Below, piece by piece: positions 8,741 through 20,665 of a stretch of DNA of 64,000 nucleotides. Every line of letters starts with the position of its first letter. The first letter of the stretch is position 1. The stretch lies in NCBI GenBank assembly GCA_963805605.1, contig CAWDUX010000003.1:558001-622000 (forward strand), in the 5' to 3' direction. A program made the position numbers and the translations under genes. A model generated the notes under the pieces. The model ran no database searches, was not told the DNA's origin, and saw nothing but the letters and a program-made list of their open reading frames with translations. This stretch comes from Actinocatenispora sp963805605. Its GTDB lineage: Bacteria; Actinomycetota; Actinomycetes; Mycobacteriales; Micromonosporaceae.

Positions 8741-9232
8741 TCAGCAGGCGAACAGCGCGCGCGGGTCGGCGACCAGCACGCCGTGCTCGGTGAGCCGCTC
8801 GACCAGGCCCGACGGCGAGGCGTCGTAGACGATCGCCAGCGCCCGCAGGTCGTCGGCGCGGATCGAGAGCACCCGGCCGTTGTAGTCACCGCGCTGCTGC
8901 TGGATGGCACGGGCGTACCGGGCGACGTAGGCGCAGGTCCTCGGCGGCGTGCGTCGTACAGCCGCTCCAGGTCCAGGACGATCTTGCTGGTGGGCTCGTG
9001 CCGGACGCCACTGCCATCGGGCAGCAGCTCCGCGACGGGGACCCGGTAGAAGTCGGCCAGCTCGGCAAGGCGGGACAACGGTGACCGCCCGGTCGCCGCG
9101 CTCGTACGAGCCGACCACTACGGCCTTCCATCGCCCGCCCGACTTCTCCTCCACCCCCTGCAGGGACAGGCCCTGCTGTTGGCGGATGGAGCGCAGGCGG
9201 GCGCCGAGGGACTTGGCGTACTCAGACGGCAT
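8741..9232 (-). CDS. bldD: BldD-like developmental regulator (XRE DNA-binding, c-di-GMP-binding), two frameshifts
   Basis: BldD represses sporulation genes in vegetative growth and dimerises through tetrameric c-di-GMP. The N-terminus (SEYAKSLGARLRSIRQQQGLSL, EEKSGGRWKAVVVGSYERGDRAVTV) is the BldD HTH domain. The C-terminus carries the c-di-GMP signature RxD-x8-RxxD as RGD-YNGRVLSI-RADD. Between them, RLAELADFYRVPVAELLP and KIVLDLERLYDA lie in another frame. Indels are inferred near 9077 and 8945-8952; they cancel, so the frame is open throughout. Start ATG 9232 follows GGGAG. It is divergent from pyrR and convergent with nusB. Confidence 0.88.
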   Translation of the reverse strand: MPSEYAKSLGARLRSIRQQQGLSLQGVEEKSGGRWKAVVVGSYERGDRAVTVVPPCRAGRLLPGPRRGAAARWQWRPARAHQQDRPGPGAAVRRTPPRTCAYVARYARAIQQQRGDYNGRVLSIRADDLRALAIVYDASPSGLVERLTEHGVLVADPRALFAC

Positions 9233-9318
9233 GCGGACACTCCCAGTCACTGGCTCGGGGTCTCTCCCCAGCGATCGCTACGGAGCGTGACGGTAATCGG
9301 AGCGCGACGCGTCGGTCA

Positions 9319-9331
9319 AGTGGTGCTCACC
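9319..9331. promoter_or_regulatory. Candidate BldD operator
   Basis: AGTGGTGCTCACC fits the published BldD half-site pattern AGTGA-Nm-TCACC, with one mismatch, in the bldD-pyrR intergenic region. BldD is known to autoregulate in Streptomyces. The match is short and no second copy is visible. Confidence 0.35.
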
Positions 9332-9382
9332 CAAAAACTTGCACGAATCTGGGTCTTGATAGGCTGTGAAGCACGTATGGCG

Positions 9383-9417
9383 TCCTTTAAGGCCCGTCCA
9401 GTGAGGCGGGGAAGGAG
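9383..9417 (+). promoter_or_regulatory. PyrR-binding attenuator hairpin that sequesters the pyrR ribosome-binding site
   Basis: A lower stem TCCTT/AAGGA and an upper stem CCCG/CGGG enclose the loop TCCAGTGAGG. That loop fits the PyrR recognition consensus URUCCNGNGAGGYU-type loop known from Bacillus and mycobacteria. The 3' side of the stem contains the Shine-Dalgarno GGGGAAGGAG placed 7 nt before the pyrR ATG. UMP-loaded PyrR bound to the loop would therefore be expected to block translation initiation rather than form a terminator. No T-run follows the stem. This is a translational version of pyr attenuation, as proposed for other actinomycetes. Confidence 0.75.
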
Positions 9418-9424
9418 TCTGTGA

Positions 9425-10111
9425 ATGACAGCACCATCTTTTGGCGTGCCCGGCGACCAACAGTCCCGTGATCCTGGGGCTGACACTGGGAATCAGGGCA
9501 AGTCCGACAACGCTCTGACGATACCGGATGCCCGGCCGATCCTGACCGGATCCGATCTGGCCCGGATCATCGCCGTATCGCGCACCAGATCCTGGAAAAG
9601 ACACATGGCGCCGAACACACCGTTCTGCTCGGGATACCGACCCGGGGTGTGCCGCTGGCGCACCGGCTGGCCGCCCGCATCGCCACCTTCGAGGACGTCG
9701 AGGTGCCGGTCGGCACTGCTGGACGTCACCCTCTACCGCGACGACCTGCGACTGCGTGGCACCCGCGCGCTCGGCCCGACCGAACTGCCACCTGCGGGGA
9801 TCGACGGTCGCCGGGTCATCCTCGTCGACGACGTGCTCTTCTCCGGGCGCACCGTCCGGGCCGCCCTGGACGCGCTGAACGACCTGGGACGGCCCAGTTC
9901 GGTACAGCTCGCCGTGCTGGTCGACCGCGGCCACCGGGAACTGCCGATCCGAGCCGACTACGTCGGCAAGAACATCCCCACCTCGCTGGCGGAGAGCGTC
10001 CGGGTGCTGTTGCGTGAGGTCGACGGCGCGGACGCGATCCTGCTCGCCGACGGCGCCGAACGGACCGGCGAGACGGTTCGGGAGGCCATGACGGGGGAGG
10101 AGCACCAGTGA
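9425..10111 (+). CDS. pyrR: Bifunctional pyr operon regulator / uracil phosphoribosyltransferase PyrR, frameshift pair
   Basis: PyrR binds pyr mRNA in response to UMP and has uracil phosphoribosyltransferase activity. The PRPP-binding signature is VILVDDVLFSGRTVRAALDAL. Other family blocks are DVTLYRDDLRLRGTRALGPTELP and the C-terminal DRGHRELPIRADYVGKNIPTS. From about 9573 to 9718 the family sequence (AHQILEKTHG, VLLGIPTRGVPLAHRLAARIATFEDVEVPVG) lies in another frame. This implies a lost base near 9573 and a gained base near 9717. The N-terminus has about 35 extra low-similarity residues. ATG 9425 is set by the strong GGGGAAGGAG. Confidence 0.9.
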   Translation: MTAPSFGVPGDQQSRDPGADTGNQGKSDNALTIPDARPILTGSDLARIIAVSRTRSWKRHMAPNTPFCSGYRPGVCRWRTGWPPASPPSRTSRCRSALLDVTLYRDDLRLRGTRALGPTELPPAGIDGRRVILVDDVLFSGRTVRAALDALNDLGRPSSVQLAVLVDRGHRELPIRADYVGKNIPTSLAESVRVLLREVDGADAILLADGAERTGETVREAMTGEEHQ

Positions 10112-11028
10112 TCCCGCACCTGCTGTCCGCCGAGGACCTGGACCATGGCACCGCCACCCTGATCCTCGACACCGCCGCGGAGATGGCCACGGTGGCCGGC
10201 CGCGAGGTCAAGAAGCTGCCGACGCTGCGCGGCCGTACCGTGGTCAACCTGTTCTACGAGGACTCCACCCGGACCCGGATCTCCTTCGAGGTCGCCGCCA
10301 AACGTCTGTCCGCCGACGTGATCAACTTCTCCGCAAGGGGCAGCAGCGTGTCCAAGGGCGAGAGTCTGAAGGACACCGCGCTCACGCTGCAGGCGATGGG
10401 CGCCGACGCGGTGGTCATCCGGCACTCGGCGTCCGGAGCCGCACACCGGCTGTCGGACTGGGTGGACGGCTGTGTGGTCAACGCCGGCGACGGCACCCAC
10501 GAGCACCCCACCCAGGCGCTGCTGGACGCCTACACGATGCGCTCGCGTCTTGGCCGGCTTGCCGGGCTGAAGGTGGCGATTGTCGGTGACGTACTGCACA
10601 GCAGGGTCGCCCGGTCCAACGTGATGCTGCTGTCCACCCTGGGCGCCAAGGTGACCCTGGTGGGCCCGCCGACGCTGCTACCGGTCGGTGTGCAGAGCTG
10701 GCCGGCGACGGTCCGCTACGACCTGGACGGGGTACTGCCCGACGCCGATGTGGTGATGATGCTGCGGGTCCAGCGGGAACGGATGAACGACTCGTTCTTC
10801 CCCTCCGCCCGGGAGTACGCCCGTCGCTACGGGCTGGACGCCGCACGCCTGGCCGCCCTGCCCGAGCACGCGATCGTCATGCATCCGGGCCCGATGAACC
10901 GTGGCATGGAGATCACCCCGGAGGTCGCCGACTCGGTCCGGTCGACCATCGTCGAACAGGTCGCCAACGGTGTCAGCGTCCGGATGGCTGTGCTCTACCT
11001 GTTGCTGGGCGGAAAGGGCGTGTCGTGA
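10108..11028 (+). CDS. pyrB: Aspartate carbamoyltransferase catalytic subunit
   Basis: This 306-residue enzyme joins carbamoyl phosphate and aspartate in the first committed step of pyrimidine synthesis. The carbamoyl-phosphate motif is FYEDSTRTRISFE near residue 55, the 80s loop is SSVSKGESLKDT, and the aspartate-side signatures are GTHEHPTQALLDAYT, VGDVLHSRVARSN and HPGPMNRG. GTG 10108 overlaps the pyrR stop (GTGA). It uses no separate regulatory PyrI subunit; none is visible nearby. Confidence 0.95.
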   Translation: MIPHLLSAEDLDHGTATLILDTAAEMATVAGREVKKLPTLRGRTVVNLFYEDSTRTRISFEVAAKRLSADVINFSARGSSVSKGESLKDTALTLQAMGADAVVIRHSASGAAHRLSDWVDGCVVNAGDGTHEHPTQALLDAYTMRSRLGRLAGLKVAIVGDVLHSRVARSNVMLLSTLGAKVTLVGPPTLLPVGVQSWPATVRYDLDGVLPDADVVMMLRVQRERMNDSFFPSAREYARRYGLDAARLAALPEHAIVMHPGPMNRGMEITPEVADSVRSTIVEQVANGVSVRMAVLYLLLGGKGVS

Positions 11029-11084
11029 CCAGGCGTGCCGCGTTGCGCCAGCAGAGCGAACTCCACCGAGCAGAGGAACCCGAA

Positions 11085-12376
11085 GTGAGCACTTACCTGA
11101 TCGCCGGCGCGCGCGTCCTCGGCAGAGAGCCCGCCGACATCCGGATCGACGACGGTGTGATCACCGAGATCGGCCGGGGGATCACCGCGACCGGCGCCAC
11201 CCGCATCGACGCTGACGGCCTGGTGGCCCTGCCCGGCCTGGTCGACCTGCACACCCATCTGCGTGAGCCGGGCCGCGAGGATGCCGAGACGGTGGCCAGC
11301 GGGTCCCGGGCGGCTGCCCTGGGTGGCTACACGGCGGTGTGCGCGATGGCCAACACCGACCCGGTCGCCGACACCGCTGGTGTGGTCGAACAGGTCTACC
11401 GGCTGGGGCGGGACGCCGGCCTGGTGGACGTGCAGCCTGTCGGCGCAGTCACCGTCGGGCTGGCCGGTGAGCGCCTGGCCGAGCTGGGCGCGATGGCCGA
11501 CTCCGCCGCCGGAGTCCGGATCTTCTCCGACGACGGGCACTGTGTCTCCGACCCCAGACTGATGCGGCGGGCGCTGGAGTACGTCGAAGGCGTTCGACGG
11601 GGTGATCGCGCAGCATGCCGAGGAGCCGCGGCTGACCGACGGGCGCCCAGATGCACGAGGGCGAGTGGTCGGCGCGGCTCGGGTTGACCGGCTGGCCCGC
11701 GGTAGCCGAGGAAGCGATGATCGCCCGCGACGCGCTGCTGGCCGGTCACGTGGGTGGTCGGCTGCACATCTGCCACGTCTCGACCGCCGGCAGTGTGGAG
11801 ATCCTGCGCTGGGCCAAGAGCCGCGGAGTCCGGGTCACCGCCGAGGTGACCCCGCACCATCTGTTGCTCACCGACGACCTGGCCGCAGGCTACGACCCGG
11901 TCTTCAAGGTCAACCCGCCGCTGCGCACCGCTGCCGACGTCGCCGCGCTGCGCGCGGGGCTGGCCGAGGGCGTCGTCGACGCGGTAGCCACCGACCACGC
12001 CCCGCACACCGTGGAGGACAAGGAGTGCGAGTGGCCCTACGCCCGGCCCGGCATGCTCGGCCTGCAGACCGCCCTGTCGGTGGTCATACAGACCATGCTG
12101 GAACCTGGTCTGCTGGACTGGGACGGCGTCGCGCAACGGATGAGCCGTACCCCGGCACGCATCGCCGGCCTCGCCGACCACGGCCTGGACCCGGCACCTG
12201 GGGTACCTGCGAACCTCACCCTGGTCGATCCGGCCGCCCGGGTCAGCGTCGACCCGGCCGACCTGGCGTCCGGCAGTCGTAACACCCCCTACGCAGGGCG
12301 CACTCTGCCCGGCCGGGTGGTGGCCACCTTCCGTCGAGGCGAGGCGACGGTACTGGACGGAAAGGCGCAGAAGTGA
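11085..12376 (+). pseudogene. pyrC: Dihydroorotase, frameshifted as read
   Basis: Dihydroorotase cyclises carbamoyl-aspartate. GTG 11085 follows AGAGGAA and begins STYLIAGARVLG, the family start. The same frame is open back to 11025, overlapping pyrB, but that stretch has no similarity. Metal ligands are seen in PGLVDLHTHLREPG (HxH), HICHVSTAGSVE, VTPHHLLLTD and ATDHAPHT. The frame breaks twice: an extra G near 11586, before AFDGVIAQHAEEPRLTDG, and an extra G near 11641, before AQMHEGEWSARLGL. Correcting both gives a normal protein of about 430 residues. carA starts within the last codons (GTGA). Confidence 0.9.
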
Positions 12377-13487
12377 CAGCCAGAGCAACCGCGATCCTGG
12401 TACTGGAGGATGGCCGCAGCTTCACCGGGGAGGCGTACGGCAGCGTCGGTGAGACCATCGGCGAGGCCGTGTTCAACACCGGCATGACCGGCTATCAGGA
12501 GACGCTGACCGATCCCTCGTACCGGGGCCAGGTCGTCGTGATGACGGCTCCGCACATCGGCAACACCGGGGTCAACGACGAGGACGACGAGTCGCAACGG
12601 ATCTGGCTCGCCGGCTACGTGGTACGTGACCCGGCCCGGATCGCCTCCAACTGGCGCTCGCGCGGTTCGCTGGAGGAGCGGCTGGCCACCCAGGGTGTGG
12701 TGGGCATCTGTGGGATCGACACCCGGGCGCTGACCAGACATCTGCGCGAGCGGGGTGCGATGCGGGTCGGCGTGTCCAGCGTGGACACCGATCCGGCCGC
12801 GCTGCGCAAGCGGGTCCTGGCCGCGCCGGGCATGCTCGGCGCGAATCTCGTGGACCAGGTGAGCACCACGGCCCCGTACTCGGTGCCGGCGCGGGCCCCG
12901 CAGCGGTTCACGGTGGCCGCGATCGATCTGGGCATCAAGCGCAGCACGCCGGCGCGGTTGGCCGAGCACGGTGTCACCACCCACGTGCTGCCCGCCGCAT
13001 CCACTGTGGAGGACGTTCTCGCGGTCGACCCGGACGGGGTGTTCCTGTCCAACGGGCCCGGCGACCCGGCGACCGCCGACGCGCAGGTGGCCCTCACCCG
13101 GGAGCTGCTCCGCCGGAAGGTGCCCGTTTTCGGCATCTGCTTCGGCAACCAGGTTCTGGGTCGCGCGTTGGGTTTCGGTACCTACAAGCTCGCGTACGGC
13201 CACCACGGGATCAATCAACCCGTCGCCGACCGGGCCACCGGCAAGGTGGAGGTGACCGCGCACAACCACGGGTTCGCGGTGGACGCCGACATCGACTCGG
13301 TGACCGACACCGACTTCGGCCGGGTCGAGGTCAGCCACGTATGCCTCAACGACAACGTGGTGGAGGGGCTGCGGCTGCTGGACACACCGGCATTCTCGGT
13401 GCAGTACCACCCGGAGGCCGCGGCCGGTCCGCACGACGCCGAACACCTGTTCGACCGGTTCGTCCAGCTGATCGAAGGGGCTCGCTG

Positions 13488-13488
<1 letters not shown>
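12373..13488 (+). CDS. carA: Carbamoyl-phosphate synthase small (glutaminase) subunit
   Basis: This 371-residue subunit hydrolyses glutamine and channels ammonia to CarB. The N-terminal domain has LEDGRSFTGEAYG and the signature FNTGMTGYQE. The class I glutaminase half has the nucleophile cysteine in FGICFGNQ (Asn replaces the common His, as in other actinomycetes), and the His-Glu of the triad in VQYHPEA. It overlaps pyrC by 4 nt, and the carB ATG shares its last base. Confidence 0.95.
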
Positions 13489-16810
<3,322 letters not shown>

Positions 16811-16811
<1 letters not shown>

Positions 16812-17893
16812 TGTACACCCGGCTGGTCCGCCCGGCGCTGTTCCGGGTGGGCGGCGGGGACGCTGAGACCGCGCACGAGGTGACGCTGCGGGCGCTGGCC
16901 GCCGTCAGCGCCGACCCGGTGCGACTGGCCGCCTGGTGGGCACTCACCCGGCGGTTCCGGTTCCAGGCCCGGGCCGATCCCCGCACTGTGTTCGGTATCA
17001 CGTTCCCCAACCCGGTCGGGCTGGCGGCCGGGCTGGACAAGGATGGCCGGGCACTGCCGGCGTGGCCGGCGCTGGGATTCGGGTTCGTCGAGGTGGGCAC
17101 AGTGACCCGGGACGCCCAGCCGGGTAACCCCCGACCCCGGTTGTACCGGCTGCCGCGCTCCTCGGCGCTGATCAACCGGATGGGGTTCAACAACGCTGGT
17201 GCGGCGGCGTTGGCGGACCGGTTGCGTGGCCTGGCCGGCGGCGAGGCGCGCCGGCCATTGCCCGTTCCGCTGGGCATCAGTCTCGGCAAGTCGAAGCTGA
17301 CCCCACTGCCGGACGCGGTCGAGGACTACATGACCTCACTGCGGACCCTGTACCGCTACGGCGACTACTTCGCGGTCAACGTGAGCTCGCCGAACACTCC
17401 GGGGCTACGTTCGTTGCAGGACGCCGGGCAGTTGGCGGAGCTGTTGGCGGCGCTGACCGGTGAGGCCCGGAGCCTGGCCGGTTCCGGTGCCCCGCGTCCG
17501 TTGCTGGTCAAGGTCGCCCCGGACCTGACCGATTCCGCTCTGTCGGAGCTGTTGGCGGTCTGCCTGCAGCACGGCGTGGCCGGGGTCATCGCGACCAACA
17601 CGACTCTCGGCCGCAACGGCATCTCCGCGGCGGACCGCGAGACCGGGACACAGTCGGGTGGGTTGTCGGGTCGGCCGTTGCACAACCGGGCCGTCAACAC
17701 GGTGCGTTTCGTGCACCGCGAGTGCGCGGGCCGGCTGCCGGTGATCGGCGTCGGCGGTATCGACGACGCGCGCGACGCGCTGCGGATGCTCGACGCCGGT
17801 GCGAGCCTGGTGCAGCTCTACACCGGCCTGATCTACCGGGGTCCGGAACTTGTCCGCCAGATCAACCGGGCACTGACGCAGACTGTCCACTGA
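16811..17893 (+). CDS. pyrD: Quinone-dependent (class 2) dihydroorotate dehydrogenase
   Basis: The product of about 360 residues oxidises dihydroorotate to orotate at the membrane, passing electrons to quinone. The N-terminal hydrophobic-basic helix (MYTRLVRPALF) is the class 2 membrane anchor. FMN and substrate motifs are GLAAGLDKDG, FVEVGTVT, NRMGFNNAG and NVSSPNTPGLRSLQ (the catalytic base is Ser in this class). Later motifs are VIATNTT, GGLSGRPL and VIGVGGI. Start choice is between GTG 16808 and ATG 16811; both overlap the carB stop. Gene order carB-pyrD-pyrF completes de novo UMP synthesis apart from pyrE. Confidence 0.94.
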
Positions 17894-17962
17894 TCGGTGC
17901 CGCGCCCTGGGGGCGGTACCGGCCGAGATCGGCCCCGGTGGCCCGGGGCGGGAGGTAGCCGC

Positions 17963-18820
17963 ATGGCTGGGGATACGTTCGGAACGCGCCTGTACGCCGC
18001 GATGGCGGCACGGGGTGCCCTGTGTGTCGGGTTGGACCCGCACGCCGCTCTGCTGAGCTCCTGGGGCCTGTCCGACGATGTTGCCGGGCTGGAGCGGTTC
18101 AGTCGTACCGTGGTGGAGGCGGTGGCCGACCGGGTTGCGGTCGTCAAACCGCAGTCGGCGTTCTTCGAGCGCTTCGGCTCCCGTGGGGTCGCGGTGCTGG
18201 AGAGCGTGATCAGTCAGGCCCGGCAGGCCGGTGCGCTGGTGCTGCTGGACGTCAAGCGCGGGGACATCGGCTCGACGGCGCAGGCGTACGCCGATGCGTA
18301 CCTCGATCCGACCAGTCCGTTGGCGGTGGATGCGGTGACGGCGAGCCCATTTCTGGGGTTCGGCTCCCTGCAGCCGATGATCGATACCGCGCGGGCGCAT
18401 GATCGCGGAGTGTTCGTACTGGCGCTGACCTCCAATCCGGCGGGGGCCCAGGTTCAGCGCGCCCGGGCCGACGATGGTCGTACGGTGGCCCAGACGGTGT
18501 TGGACGAGTTGTCGGCGCTGAACGCGGGTGCCCACCCTATGGGCTCGTTCGGGGCGGTGGTGGGCGCGACGGTGGCCGCAGCCGAGGGTGGCGCCGGTCA
18601 CGATCTGGCGAATGTGAACGGACCTTTCCTGGTTCCGGGCCTCGGGGCGCAGGGCGGGTCCCCGGCAGATCTGCGGCGTCTTTTTGGTGAGGCGCCCGAT
18701 CAGGTAATACCCTCATATTCCCGCGAAATACTACAAAAGGGACCGAGTGTTCAAGCTATACGTGACTGCGTTACGACGTTGAGTCATGAGTGCGCTAGCG
18801 CACTGGAACGTTCTTCATGA
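17963..18820 (+). CDS. pyrF: Orotidine 5'-phosphate decarboxylase (type 2)
   Basis: The product of about 285 residues decarboxylates OMP to UMP. The active-site DxKxxDI motif is LLDVKRGDIGSTAQAYA near residue 95. N-terminal CVGLDPH and AVVKPQSAFFERFG also match. ATG 17963 follows GGGAGG 6 nt upstream. Length and motif place it in the long type 2 (PyrF2) subfamily of actinomycetes. A perfect 12-bp palindrome, TGCGCTAGCGCA, lies inside its last codons at 18791-18802. It is the last pyr gene. Confidence 0.93.
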   Translation: MAGDTFGTRLYAAMAARGALCVGLDPHAALLSSWGLSDDVAGLERFSRTVVEAVADRVAVVKPQSAFFERFGSRGVAVLESVISQARQAGALVLLDVKRGDIGSTAQAYADAYLDPTSPLAVDAVTASPFLGFGSLQPMIDTARAHDRGVFVLALTSNPAGAQVQRARADDGRTVAQTVLDELSALNAGAHPMGSFGAVVGATVAAAEGGAGHDLANVNGPFLVPGLGAQGGSPADLRRLFGEAPDQVIPSYSREILQKGPSVQAIRDCVTTLSHECASALERSS

Positions 18821-18973
18821 CGCGATATGGTCGATGTGATATCGATTACACTAAGGTGGGATCGACACGCGAGCGTGCTGACGTTGCTTCCTGGTGCGAT
18901 TGCCCGCTAGGTTTCCCGCGCTGGTAGTTCATCCGTTTCGTTAACAGTCGATACGCAACCCAAGGAGACCTTC

Positions 18974-19294
18974 GTGCCGCTCCCGTCGCTCACCCCTGAG
19001 CAGCGTGCCGCCGCGCTGGAGAAAGCGGCTGCCGCGCGCAAGGCCCGCGCTGAGCTGAAGGACAAGCTCAAGCGGGGGGACACGACACTTGCCGACGTCC
19101 TGAGCCTCGCCGACGCCAACGAGGTGGTCGGCAAGCTGAAGGTGTCGGCGGTGCTCGAGGCGCTGCCCGGCATCGGAAAGGTGCGCGCCGCTCAGATCAT
19201 GGAGCGGTTGCACATCGCGGACAGTCGCCGGCTGCGTGGCCTCGGTGAGCATCAGCGTCGTTCGCTGCTCGCCGAGTTCAGCACAGCCGAGTAG
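18974..19294 (+). CDS. mihF: Integration host factor, actinobacterial type (mIHF)
   Basis: This 106-residue DNA-bending nucleoid protein is unrelated to enteric IHF. Lysine/alanine-rich N-terminal helices (EQRAAALEKAAAARKARAELKDKLK) precede the S13-like helix-two-turn-helix VLEALPGIGKVRAAQIMERLHI. The GTG at 18974 follows AAGGAGA. Its position between pyrF and gmk is conserved in actinomycetes. A TACACT hexamer at 18847-18852 could be the -10 element, but the -35 match is poor. Confidence 0.93.
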   Translation: MPLPSLTPEQRAAALEKAAAARKARAELKDKLKRGDTTLADVLSLADANEVVGKLKVSAVLEALPGIGKVRAAQIMERLHIADSRRLRGLGEHQRRSLLAEFSTAE

Positions 19295-19390
19295 GCGAGG
19301 ACACACCGGACGGCCGACCCGGTCCGACCGGGCTGTCGCCGCTGTGCCCCGGAGCCGCCCGATCGTGCTGTTCGGACGGTTCCGACCCAC

Positions 19391-19458
19391 CGGGTCGGCC
19401 GGTGAGCACCGGCCGACCCGCAACCCGGCGGGGGGAGTTCCCTACCCGCCGGGTTGCG
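19391..19458 (+). terminator. Two strong back-to-back hairpins between mihF and gmk
   Basis: Hairpin 1 (19391-19420) is a perfect palindrome-like stem whose arms CGGGTCGGCC/GGCCGACCCG continue inward through GGTG/CACC. Hairpin 2 pairs 14-nt arms at 19419-19432 and 19445-19458. There is no T-run, and hairpin 2 ends 20 nt before the gmk start. They may terminate mihF transcription or limit gmk expression. Confidence 0.6.
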
Positions 19459-19478
19459 CGGTTCGATAGAAACAAGCG

Positions 19479-20093
19479 GTGACCATTCGTAGTCCAGGTG
19501 CCGGCGACCCGGCCCGTACCGCACGTCTCACCGTTCTCTCCGGCCCGTCCGGAGTCGGAAAGGGCAGTGTGTTCGCCCTCGTCCGGCAGCGCTATCCCGA
19601 CGTATGGCTGTCGGTGTCGGTGACGACACGCAGACCACGACCCGGCGAGCAGGACGGACGCCACTACCATTTCACCGACCGTGACGGCTTTGACCGGATG
19701 GTCGCCGCCGGCGAACTGCTCGAATGGGCCGAGTACGCCGGCAACTGCTACGGCACGCCGCGTCAGCCGGTGGAACACCGAATACGCGCCGGGCTGCCCG
19801 CGCTCCTGGAGATCGATCTCCAGGGGGCCCGTCAGGTGCGGGCCACGATGTCGGACGCCCAGCTGGTCTTCCTCGCTCCGCCAAGCTGGGAGGAACTGGT
19901 ACGGCGCCTGGTCGGCCGCGGCACCGAGGACGAAGAGACCATCCGCCGGCGCTTGGAGCTCGCCCGCGCCGAACTGGCCGCCGAGCCGGAGTTCGACGCC
20001 ACGATCGTCAACCGTTCCGTACCGCAGGCCGCGGCCGACCTCGTCGAACTGCTGGAGCAGACCGCAGCACCGGCCAACAGTCGGCAGCCCTGA
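19479..20093 (+). CDS. gmk: Guanylate kinase
   Basis: The 204-residue kinase phosphorylates GMP to GDP. The P-loop is LSGPSGVGKGSVF near residue 20. The GMP-binding signature is SVTTRRPRPGEQDGRHYHF, followed by FDRMVAAGELLEWAEYAGN and the lid region RLVGRGTEDEETIRRRLELAR. GTG 19479 has only a weak upstream ribosome-binding site because the strong hairpin lies immediately before it. Neighbours mihF and rpoZ are the conserved actinomycete context. Confidence 0.94.
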   Translation: MTIRSPGAGDPARTARLTVLSGPSGVGKGSVFALVRQRYPDVWLSVSVTTRRPRPGEQDGRHYHFTDRDGFDRMVAAGELLEWAEYAGNCYGTPRQPVEHRIRAGLPALLEIDLQGARQVRATMSDAQLVFLAPPSWEELVRRLVGRGTEDEETIRRRLELARAELAAEPEFDATIVNRSVPQAAADLVELLEQTAAPANSRQP

Positions 20094-20191
20094 GGAGCTG
20101 GCCGTACGCTGGGCTGTGCGTCCGATCACAAAATGTGAGCGCAAACAGGCCCTGGAATGGACCAACGTCGCCGGCGATCACAACCTGTTGC

Positions 20192-20197
20192 TAAGAT
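20192..20197 (+). promoter_or_regulatory. Possible -10 element for rpoZ
   Basis: TAAGAT fits the TANNNT pattern in the 190-nt gap between gmk and rpoZ. The rest of that gap holds nothing else recognisable. No convincing -35 hexamer is seen, so this is tentative. Confidence 0.3.
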
Positions 20198-20284
20198 CGG
20201 TCGTTCATACGGTGGCAGCCGCCGCCCTCGGGCAACGGCCAGCCGTCATCCATCCTCTGATCGCAGGCATTGAGGTCGATCCGC

Positions 20285-20551
20285 GTGTCCGGAACAGTGG
20301 CCAGTCCCGAAGGAATCACCAACCCACCGATCGACGAGTTGCTGGAAAAGACCCCGTCGAAGTACGCGCTCGTCATCTTCGGCGCGAAGCGGGCCCGTCA
20401 GATCAACGCCTACTACTCCCAATTGGGCGAGGGCCTGCTCGAATACGTCGGTCCGCTGGTGGAGACCACCCCGCAGGAGAAGGCACTGTCCATCTCGTTG
20501 CGGGAGATCAACGGTGGTCTGCTGACCGCCGAGCCCACCGGCGAAGAGTGA
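20285..20551 (+). CDS. rpoZ: DNA-directed RNA polymerase subunit omega
   Basis: This 88-residue subunit supports RNA polymerase assembly by binding the beta' C-terminus. Family signature blocks are PEGITNPPIDELLEKTPSKYALVIFGAKRARQINAYY and ISLREINGGLL. GTG 20285 gives SGTVASPEGI, matching actinomycete N-termini; a start at 20270 is possible but less likely. It lies between gmk and coaBC, the usual neighbours. Confidence 0.93.
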   Translation: MSGTVASPEGITNPPIDELLEKTPSKYALVIFGAKRARQINAYYSQLGEGLLEYVGPLVETTPQEKALSISLREINGGLLTAEPTGEE

Positions 20552-20665
20552 TCAGCCGGGACCTTCCGGTCTTCCCGCGCCGCGCCGCGTGACGGCTTAC
20601 CGCCACCGGGCGGTGCGGTGGGGTCTGCACCACGGCCATCCGTGCCCGCGGAAGTTGAGGTGGAC

